Positions 1-13,645 of a stretch of DNA of 64,000 bases are shown here, piece by piece. The position numbers were made by a program, and so were the translations under genes. Below the pieces are notes generated by a model that did no database searches, was not told where the DNA came from, and was given only the letters and a program-made list of their open reading frames with translations. The stretch spans positions 1-64,000 of the forward strand of contig NZ_CANLAG010000003.1 of NCBI RefSeq assembly GCF_947488715.1, read 5' to 3'. The stretch is from an uncultured Tateyamaria sp. GTDB taxonomy: Bacteria > Pseudomonadota > Alphaproteobacteria > Rhodobacterales > Rhodobacteraceae. Each line of letters opens with the position of its first letter. Position 1 is the stretch's first letter.

Positions 1-208
1 GACAGGTGCCCAAAGGTCTTCCTTTCAGCAATCGCCCTCGCGGCAATCGTTATCTACTGGCTTTGACACTCAATGAGTCCTGGCCCTAGGTGGCTTTGGC
101 GATTGATTGTCGCTGCTACTCGTATTCTTACCTCTGCGAGCCTCTCATCGACGCAAGTGTGAGGTGCGCGTTCAAAACGACGAGGCCTACCAAGTCTCAC
201 TAAAATTG

Positions 209-308
209 ACATACCTAACGGGCGACTGGGCAGTTGTAGCTTTGAGAATTTGCGTCCAGCATGGACTTTTGACCAATAGCCCCTTGGCGGTGTTGGGATA
301 GTGAACAT
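209..308 (-). pseudogene. Possible remnant of an IPxPPRGYW-motif hypothetical protein
   Basis: About 33 codons on the minus strand contain IPTPPRGYW followed by a K/G-rich stretch and LP. From memory this resembles a motif in bacterial hypothetical proteins (IPxPPRGYWAKxxAGK..LP). Two in-frame stop codons lie within six codons upstream of the ATG at 308, and no recognisable domain follows. I read it as a decayed fragment rather than a gene. The surrounding bases 1-365 are visibly less GC-rich than the rest and hold no other supportable gene, RNA or repeat. Confidence 0.3.
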
Positions 309-365
309 GGTCGCTCAGCTTCAGAGGTGGTATAGCGACGCACAGTGTCTCGCCGCGCCCTCACG

Positions 366-1397
366 TCATAGCAATGCCGAGAAAACCCGCGTTTCGCTTG
401 AAAACCCTTTGAACACCGTCGGCGCAATTTCGTCGAACGTCGATCTATCCGCCAGACTGGACCACGTTGTGCGGTCCATCAAAATACTCCGATCGACGTC
501 TTTTGTGTGCGCCTCCAGGCGTGCGGCCAGGTTTACGGTCTTGCCAATGCAGGTGTAGGTCGCGCGCGCCTCTGTGCCGGCATAGCCCGCGACGACCTCG
601 CCGGTTGCAATGCCGAAACCGACACGCAGTTCTGGCTCGTCCATAGCAACACGTTCGGCATTGAGCATGTCGATCATGGCCAACATGTCCTGCGCTGCTG
701 AAACAGCGCTCTGGGCGGGGTGTTCCAAGGGTTGTGGCGCGCCGAACAGGGCCATCAATCCGTCCCCGACCATCAGGTTGACCATACCACCGTGGCTGTT
801 CACGGCTTCGAACATCAGCGTGTAATAGGTGTTGAGCAACTCGATGGTGGCTTCGGGCGCCATGTCCTCGGACATGGCCGTGAAGTCGCGGATATCGCAG
901 AACAGGACTGTCGCATTCACCCGGCGCCCGCCAATCGCAAAGCCGGACGTCTGCAAGTCCTGTGCGACTTCCTCTGTGGCAAAACGTTTCAACAGGCGCT
1001 TCTGTTCGTCGTAGAGGCGCTTGCGTTCGAGGCACGCGCCAAGCCGGGCCTTCAAGAGCACCTTGTTCACGGGCTTGGGGATATAGTCATCGGCGCCCAA
1101 TTCGATGCAGCGTACGATGTTGTCCAGTCCCTCGAGGGAAGAGGTCACAATGACCGGGATGTCCCTGAGCAGAGGATCGGCCTTGAGCGCCTCGAGCACT
1201 TCGAACCCGTCCATCTCGGGCATTTCGATGTCCAGCAAGAGCACATCGTATTCCGCCTCCCCAAGCATCTGCAGCGCGATCCGGCCATTTTCAGCGACAG
1301 CCGCCTCGTGTCCCAAAAGCTCGACACTGCGCGTCATCAGCAGGCGGTTCACCTTATTGTCGTCAGCGATCAAAAGCTTGCCGCGCGTGTCACTCAT
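366..1397 (-). CDS. Response regulator fused to class III adenylate/guanylate cyclase
   Basis: A 343-residue cytoplasmic protein. Residues 6-120 form a receiver domain with acidic pocket D12/D13, phosphoacceptor D56 (LLLDIEMPEMDG) and K108. After a short helical linker, residues 155-340 form a class III nucleotidyl cyclase catalytic domain. Metal-binding aspartates are D168 (FCDIRDF) and D212 (GDGLMA), and transition-state residues are N289 and R293 (VNLAAR). The usual adenine-contacting Lys before the GD motif appears to be Leu208, and the second specificity position is Thr282, as in class IIIb cyclases, so ATP versus GTP use is open. The ATG at 1397 overlaps the Hpt stop by 8 bp. It is the last gene of the kinase-Hpt-cyclase operon and its likely output. 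Confidence 0.9.
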   Translation of the reverse strand: MSDTRGKLLIADDNKVNRLLMTRSVELLGHEAAVAENGRIALQMLGEAEYDVLLLDIEMPEMDGFEVLEALKADPLLRDIPVIVTSSLEGLDNIVRCIELGADDYIPKPVNKVLLKARLGACLERKRLYDEQKRLLKRFATEEVAQDLQTSGFAIGGRRVNATVLFCDIRDFTAMSEDMAPEATIELLNTYYTLMFEAVNSHGGMVNLMVGDGLMALFGAPQPLEHPAQSAVSAAQDMLAMIDMLNAERVAMDEPELRVGFGIATGEVVAGYAGTEARATYTCIGKTVNLAARLEAHTKDVDRSILMDRTTWSSLADRSTFDEIAPTVFKGFSSETRVFSALL

Positions 1398-1725
1398 CCA
1401 GCAAGCCTTCCAACCGGGTTTTTGTCTGCTGAAACAGAGCGCTGAGCGCGTCCGCCGCGTCCGCATCAATCCCGCTTGATAACTCCATCTCGCGCGCCTT
1501 TTCGGCCAACGCCGTTGCACCAAAGGTCTGCGCGTTCGACTTCAGGGAATGGCTGGCGCGGCGATAGCTGTCGGTGTCTCCTGCCTGCACCGCCTGCGTA
1601 AGCTCGGCGAACATGTTCACGGCGTCGTCCAGAAAGGTTTCGAGCAATTCGGCCGCAAAATCGTCTCCCATTGCGTCCTGCAACTCTTCGAAAACCGATG
1701 GGTCGATCAAATCATCATGCGTCAT
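1390..1725 (-). CDS. Hpt phosphotransfer protein
   Basis: This 111-residue protein is a single Hpt four-helix domain. His59 in the ASHSLKSNAQTFGA context is the expected phosphorylated histidine. Its start directly abuts the stop of the hybrid kinase and its end overlaps the response regulator-cyclase start. It therefore most likely shuttles phosphate from the kinase receiver domains to D56 of the cyclase protein. A separate small Hpt gene fits the kinase, which ends in receivers and has no Hpt domain of its own. Confidence 0.9.
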   Translation of the reverse strand: MTHDDLIDPSVFEELQDAMGDDFAAELLETFLDDAVNMFAELTQAVQAGDTDSYRRASHSLKSNAQTFGATALAEKAREMELSSGIDADAADALSALFQQTKTRLEGLLDE

Positions 1726-7572
<5,847 letters not shown>

Positions 7573-7667
7573 GGATCATCGCCAACACTGAAAAATGACT
7601 AGAAGAATACAGCTACGCTAGTGCCAAGTGCATTGCAAAGAAAGCCAAATCCGGCGGCAGGCGGGGC

Positions 7668-7703
7668 GGACGGCAAGGGTGGTTTTACCCAGGCCTTCCG
7701 TCC
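7668..7703. terminator. Stem-loop downstream of the ABC permease gene
   Basis: GGACGG (7668-7673) pairs with CCGTCC (7698-7703), with inner AAGG/CCTT and GGGT/ACCC pairings around a TTTT loop. It lies 37 bp past the permease stop, in the 167-bp gap before the kinase gene. No clear U-run follows on the minus strand, so it is a hairpin with an uncertain termination role. Confidence 0.35.
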
Positions 7704-7739
7704 TATTGCATGGCCAAAGCTGGCCTCCGTTGGTTTGGA

Positions 7740-9728
7740 TCAATCGGGCAGGCCAAGCGCCTTTTTGCGATCCGTTGCCCATTTCATGATCGTCAGATCA
7801 AAGGTCAGCGCCATCAGCGACACGCATATCCCCAGGACAAAGTTCTTGCCCAGATCGGTGCCCGCAAGGGTGCGCTGCAATTCCTGACCCAGATCCTGCG
7901 TGCCGATAAAGGCCGCGATGATCACCATGAAAAACGCAAACATGATCGCCTGGTTGAACCCCACGGCCATCGTGGGCAGGGCCAGTGGCAATTGCACTTT
8001 CACCAATTTCTGCATCCGCGTGGCACCGGCCATGTCTGCGGCTTCGGTCATCTCCGGTGGCACCGTGCGCAACCCTTCGATCGTGTAGCGCGTCAACGGC
8101 ACCATCGCAAAGATCAGGATCGACATCACAACGGATGTCGCCGTGATGCCAAAGAGCATGATGGCCGGGATCAGGTAGATAAAGCTGGGGAACGTCTGCG
8201 CCGTGTCACAGGCCAACAGCACGCGTTGCGACCATTTCTCGGACCGCGCCGCCACGATGCCCAAGGGCACGCCAATCAGCAGCGCCAGAGTGACGGCAGA
8301 GATCACTGAATAGAGCGTGATGACCGACCGGTCCCACCATCCCGACAGCGCCACAAGGCCAAAGAAGATCGCCGCATAGATCGCGGGCTTGCGACCGCCC
8401 AGTGACAGGGCAAAGGCGACGACCAGCAGGATGAACGCTGGCGTCGGGATAGACAAAAGGAAATCGCGGAACGGGTTCAGGATCCAGACGTTCAGCACAT
8501 AGCGGATCGCCTGCGTGGTGTTCTGGACCGGATCAAAGGCCAGGAACGCCTTGATCGCCGTGTCGATTTCCTTGCCCTGGCTAAAGTTCTGCTTGCGCCC
8601 GATCTCGGCAAAAACCTGCACGAACTGGGCCGCAATGCAGAAAAAGACAAAGACACCAATCCCGGTCAGCAGCACGATGTGCCTGCGCCACCAGGGTGTG
8701 TCGCGCTCGAAATGCTCGGGCTGTTTGATCACCCACGCCTTTGACATGCGGTCCAGCGTGACGGCGAGCAGTACAATGGTCACGCCAATCTCAAACGACC
8801 GGCCCAGCTTGAAACTGCCCATCATCGCCAGCAACTTGGCCCCAAGGCCGGGCATCCCGATAAAGGCGGTCAGAACCACCATCGCCAGACACAGCATGAT
8901 GACCTGATTGACGCCCACCAGGATCTCGGTCCGGGCCGAAGGCAGATAGACATGGCGCAGAAGCTGCCATTTGGTGCAGCCGCTCATATTGCCCGCCTCG
9001 ACCACCTCGGACGGCACCTTTTGCAGGCCCAGCGTCGTCATCAGGATCATGGGCGGGATGGCATAGATCGTCGTTGCCACGGCCCCCGCTGTCGGCCCGA
9101 CCTTGAAGAAGATCACGGCGGGCAGCAGGTAAGTGAAAAAGGGCAGGGTCTGCAGCACCGACAGGATCGGTTTGATGGCCCGGTTCACCGCCACGTATTT
9201 CCACGCAAGGATGCCGAGGCCCAGACCGATAAAGAACGCAAGCGGGGCCGCAACCATCAGCACCGACATGGTCTCCATCGCAATCTTCCACTGACCGATC
9301 AGCGCGGTCCAGATGAAGGTGCCAGCCCCCAGCAGCGCCATGCGCCAACCGCCAAGGTAATAGCCGATCACGGCCGCTACACCCGCCACCGCCGTCCAAG
9401 GGATCGGGCCCAGATGCGGCCAACGCCGCTTGCCAAACATCAGGTTCGCGGTCACGTCCAGCAACCACTCCAACCCTTCGGTCAGCGTCCGCGTCAACGT
9501 CAGCAGCCCCAGATCGTCCTTCACAAAGTTAAAGAACACATCGAGCCACGTGGCAAAGGGCGGGATCAACGCCTCGGGGATGCGGTGCAAAATGTCAGGC
9601 AACAACCCGGCATAGCGCAGCAGGGTCATCACAACCGCCACCAGCAACAGGATCGTGGCCCACTTGCCCCGCGTCCATTGCGCCGGGCCAGAGGTGTCGG
9701 CCTTCAGATCGCCGGTGATATCGGCCAT
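7740..9728 (-). CDS. tmoV: ABC transporter permease, two fused ProW-type modules (TMAO/betaine type)
   Basis: A 662-residue inner-membrane protein with two complete binding-protein-dependent permease modules in tandem. Each carries an EAA-type loop (EAGNMSGCTKWQLLRHVYLP and EAADMAGATRMQKLVKVQLP), so one polypeptide could supply both halves of the channel. Most ProW homologues have one module of about 300-400 residues. Its ATG overlaps the ATPase stop (ATGA). Order is binding protein, ATPase, permease. The family is glycine betaine/proline/quaternary amine uptake. The symbol is inferred from the neighbouring TMA/TMAO genes, since TmoXVW is the known roseobacter TMAO importer. Betaine or choline uptake is the alternative. 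Confidence 0.75.
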   Translation of the reverse strand: MADITGDLKADTSGPAQWTRGKWATILLLVAVVMTLLRYAGLLPDILHRIPEALIPPFATWLDVFFNFVKDDLGLLTLTRTLTEGLEWLLDVTANLMFGKRRWPHLGPIPWTAVAGVAAVIGYYLGGWRMALLGAGTFIWTALIGQWKIAMETMSVLMVAAPLAFFIGLGLGILAWKYVAVNRAIKPILSVLQTLPFFTYLLPAVIFFKVGPTAGAVATTIYAIPPMILMTTLGLQKVPSEVVEAGNMSGCTKWQLLRHVYLPSARTEILVGVNQVIMLCLAMVVLTAFIGMPGLGAKLLAMMGSFKLGRSFEIGVTIVLLAVTLDRMSKAWVIKQPEHFERDTPWWRRHIVLLTGIGVFVFFCIAAQFVQVFAEIGRKQNFSQGKEIDTAIKAFLAFDPVQNTTQAIRYVLNVWILNPFRDFLLSIPTPAFILLVVAFALSLGGRKPAIYAAIFFGLVALSGWWDRSVITLYSVISAVTLALLIGVPLGIVAARSEKWSQRVLLACDTAQTFPSFIYLIPAIMLFGITATSVVMSILIFAMVPLTRYTIEGLRTVPPEMTEAADMAGATRMQKLVKVQLPLALPTMAVGFNQAIMFAFFMVIIAAFIGTQDLGQELQRTLAGTDLGKNFVLGICVSLMALTFDLTIMKWATDRKKALGLPD

Positions 9729-10744
9729 CAGCTGGCCTCCAGCAGGATTTCCAGCGCCGCAGCACGGTCCATGCCGCCAATCACCTTGCCACTCTTGGCA
9801 ACCGGGATGATGGCGCGTGTGTCCTGCACCAGCAGGCGGGCGAGGTCCTGAACGGACGCGGTGGCATCCACCGGATCGCCTTCGCCCGGCGTGCCTGCGT
9901 GGGCCAGAACGCCCGCGTGAACCACGCGGGCCTTGTCGATCTCTTCGGTGAACTTGCGCACATATTCCGTGGCGGGGTTCAGCACGATCTGGTCAGGTGT
10001 GTCGCACTGTTCAACCGCGCCGTCCTTCATGATGGCAATCCGGTCGGCCAGACGCAGCGCCTCGTCAAAGTCATGGGTGATGAACACGATGGTCTTGCCC
10101 AACATGCCCTGCAGGCGCAGAAACTCGTCCTGCATCTCGCGCCGGATCAACGGATCAAGCGCGGAAAACGGCTCGTCCAGAAACCAGATGTCCGGCTCAA
10201 TGGCGAGGCTGCGCGCAATGCCCACACGCTGCTGCTGTCCGCCGGACAATTCGCGCGGGAAATACTCCTCGCGCCCCTCAAGGCCCACCAGCTTGACCAC
10301 CTCCAGCGCGCGTTCGCGCCGCGTGTGCTTGTCCTGCCCCCGCATCTCCAGCGGAAACGCGACGTTCTCCAAAACGGTACGATGCGGCAGCAGGCCAAAG
10401 GACTGGAACACCATGCCCATCTTGCTGCGGCGCAACTCGATCAACTCTTTTTCAGACAGCGACATCAGGTCCTGCCCCTCGACGGTGATCGTACCGCCGG
10501 TGATGTCATGCAACCGCGAAAAACAGCGCACCAGCGTCGACTTGCCGGACCCCGACAGCCCCATGATCACCAGCATCTCGCCCCGGTTCACATCAATCGA
10601 CACGTCCTTGACCCCGGCGATGTACCCATCGGCCCGAATGTCATCGAAACTGTGCCCGGACGGCATGGATTTCAGATATTTCTGCGGATCAGAGCCAAAG
10701 ATTTTCCAGGCGTTCTTGCAGGAAATCACGATGTCGGCGGTCAT
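9728..10744 (-). CDS. tmoW: ABC transporter ATP-binding protein, quaternary amine (TMAO/betaine) type
   Basis: A 338-residue ATPase. Walker A is GLSGSGKST (62-70), the signature is LSGGQQQR, and Walker B is IWFLDEP followed by an H-loop (FITHDFDEAL). The C-terminal ~70 residues look like the CBS-type regulatory region of ProV/OpuA-like ATPases, where it senses ionic strength or nucleotides. I chose the ATG at 10744 because AGGAGAG lies 7-8 bases upstream; an in-frame extension to 10771 has no such site. It sits 99 bp downstream of the binding-protein gene, separated by a terminator-like hairpin, and its stop overlaps the permease start. Confidence 0.85.
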   Translation of the reverse strand: MTADIVISCKNAWKIFGSDPQKYLKSMPSGHSFDDIRADGYIAGVKDVSIDVNRGEMLVIMGLSGSGKSTLVRCFSRLHDITGGTITVEGQDLMSLSEKELIELRRSKMGMVFQSFGLLPHRTVLENVAFPLEMRGQDKHTRRERALEVVKLVGLEGREEYFPRELSGGQQQRVGIARSLAIEPDIWFLDEPFSALDPLIRREMQDEFLRLQGMLGKTIVFITHDFDEALRLADRIAIMKDGAVEQCDTPDQIVLNPATEYVRKFTEEIDKARVVHAGVLAHAGTPGEGDPVDATASVQDLARLLVQDTRAIIPVAKSGKVIGGMDRAAALEILLEAS

Positions 10745-10786
10745 GCTGTGCTCTCTCCTCACCGACTGCACTGTCGGTGTTTAAAA

Positions 10787-10817
10787 CGCCCGCCCGGAGT
10801 GTAACCCCGGACGGGCG
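10787..10817 (-). terminator. Attenuator-type hairpin between binding-protein and ATPase genes
   Basis: Arms at 10787-10797 and 10807-10817 pair over 11 positions with one mismatch, around a 9-base loop. On the minus strand the stem is followed by TTTT. It lies 27 bp past the binding-protein stop and before the ATPase start. Such partial terminators commonly raise binding-protein levels above the membrane components. Confidence 0.6.
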
Positions 10818-10843
10818 AAAGTCTTCAACAGTTTTGGACGACC

Positions 10844-12065
<1,222 letters not shown>

Positions 12066-13316
12066 ATGCGGTATTCAGGGTTCAAGGTCATAAAAGAAGC
12101 ACTGACGGGTCACAAAGGCTGGAAACCGGCGTGGCGCGATCCCGAGCCCAAGGCGCATTACGACATTGTCATCATCGGCGGTGGTGGGCACGGGTTGGCC
12201 ACGGCCCATTATCTGGCCTCCGTCTATGGCCAGCACCGCGTGGCCGTTATCGAAAAAGGCTGGATCGGCGGCGGCAATGTCGGACGCAACACAACGATCA
12301 TCCGCTCGAACTACCTGCTCGATGGCAACGAGCCGTTCTATGAGTTCTCGCTCAAGCTCTGGGAAGGGTTGGAGCAGGACCTGAACTACAACGCCATGGT
12401 GTCGCAGCGCGGCATCATGAACCTGATCCACTCGGATGCGCAGCGCGACGCCTTCATTCGGCGCGGCAATGCCATGATCCTGAACGGGGCAGATGCCGAA
12501 TACCTCGACCTTGCGCAGATCAAACAGGAATACCCGTTCCTCAACTTCGACGACGCGCGGTTCCCGATCAAGGGCGGGCTGGCCCAACGGCGCGGCGGCA
12601 CCGTGCGCCACGACGCCGTCGCATGGGGCTACGCGCGCGCAGCGGACAGCCGGGGCGTCGACATCATTCAGAACTGCGAAGTCATCGGATTTCGCATCGA
12701 AAACGGCACATGCCTCGGGGTCGAAACGTCCCGTGGCTTCATCGGCGCGGGCCGCGTCGGCTGCGCCGTCGCAGGCAATTCCAGCCGCCTGATGTCCAAG
12801 GCCGGCATGCGCCTGCCCATCGAATCCCACGTGTTGCAAGCCTTCGTCTCCGAAGGGCTCAAACCCGTCCTGCCCGGCGTCATCACCTTTGGCGCGGGCC
12901 ACTTCTATGTCTCGCAATCCGACAAGGGCGGACTGGTCTTTGGCGGCGACATCGACGGCTACAATTCCTACGCCCAACGCGGCAACCTGCCGGTGGTCGA
13001 GGACGTCTGCGAAGGCGGCATGGCCATCATGCCGATGATCGGACGCGCGCGGCTCTTGCGCATGTGGGGCGGCATTATGGACATGAGCATGGACGGCTCC
13101 CCCATCATCGACCGCACCCATATCGACGGCCTCTATTTCAACGGCGGCTGGTGCTACGGCGGCTTCAAGGCCACACCCGCCTCCGGCTACGCCTTCGCCC
13201 ACCTCCTGGCCCGCGATGAACCCCACGACACCGCCACCGCCTACCGGTTCGACCGGTTCCGCACCGGCCACATGATCGACGAAAAAGGGATGGGCAATCA
13301 GCCCAATCTGCACTGA
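12066..13316 (+). CDS. mgdA: N-methylglutamate dehydrogenase subunit A (SoxB-like, beta), or sarcosine oxidase beta
   Basis: A 416-residue FAD-dependent amine oxidase of the DAO/SoxB family. The dinucleotide motif is IIGGGGHGLATAHYL (about 36-50). GGTVRHDAVAWG around R181/H182 matches the site where heterotetrameric sarcosine oxidase beta subunits carry covalent FMN. The ATG at 12066 follows AGGAGG. Order with the next three genes is beta-delta-alpha-gamma, as in soxBDAG and in mgdABCD. Sequence alone does not separate the two. I favour N-methylglutamate dehydrogenase because mgsABC and gmaS, which make its substrate, lie 8 kb away, the delta subunit is atypical, and no glyA or purU is linked. 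Confidence 0.75.
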   Translation: MRYSGFKVIKEALTGHKGWKPAWRDPEPKAHYDIVIIGGGGHGLATAHYLASVYGQHRVAVIEKGWIGGGNVGRNTTIIRSNYLLDGNEPFYEFSLKLWEGLEQDLNYNAMVSQRGIMNLIHSDAQRDAFIRRGNAMILNGADAEYLDLAQIKQEYPFLNFDDARFPIKGGLAQRRGGTVRHDAVAWGYARAADSRGVDIIQNCEVIGFRIENGTCLGVETSRGFIGAGRVGCAVAGNSSRLMSKAGMRLPIESHVLQAFVSEGLKPVLPGVITFGAGHFYVSQSDKGGLVFGGDIDGYNSYAQRGNLPVVEDVCEGGMAIMPMIGRARLLRMWGGIMDMSMDGSPIIDRTHIDGLYFNGGWCYGGFKATPASGYAFAHLLARDEPHDTATAYRFDRFRTGHMIDEKGMGNQPNLH

Positions 13317-13375
13317 CCCATGCTTCATTGTTCCAAAAATATGCACGGCACACCGCTCAGCAAAAGGGGCTGCAC

Positions 13376-13645
13376 ATGATCATCAATCACCCCCTTCTTG
13401 GCCCCCGCGACAGCGCCGAATTCGTCTATCTGGGTGCCGCGGAACTGATGAACCGCCCCGACCCCGAAACGGCCAGCGCCGACGACTGGCACGACTACGC
13501 CTACCTGCGCGACAACCCGGCAGGCACGCACCGCGAGCTGTGGTTTCACGAGGGCGGCGACCGTTCGATCCTGATCGTCACGCGCGACACCACCACGCAC
13601 GAGATCTCTGCCGTGGAACTCGCGCGCAGGGGGGCACCAAAATGA
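13376..13645 (+). CDS. mgdB: N-methylglutamate dehydrogenase subunit B (SoxD-like, delta), zinc ligands lost
   Basis: An 89-residue SoxD-family subunit, recognised by GPRD..EF.YLG near the N-terminus and DYAYLRDNPAGTHRELW then TRDTTTHEI. Classical SoxD binds zinc through a CPxCG pair, a His and a later Cys. Here the pair reads HPLLG (H5, L8) and the last position is D62. H58 remains, so three of four ligands are missing. The ATG at 13376 follows AAGGGG. The stop overlaps the alpha-subunit start (ATGA), implying translational coupling. The atypical delta subunit supports a role different from standard sarcosine oxidase. Confidence 0.75.
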   Translation: MIINHPLLGPRDSAEFVYLGAAELMNRPDPETASADDWHDYAYLRDNPAGTHRELWFHEGGDRSILIVTRDTTTHEISAVELARRGAPK

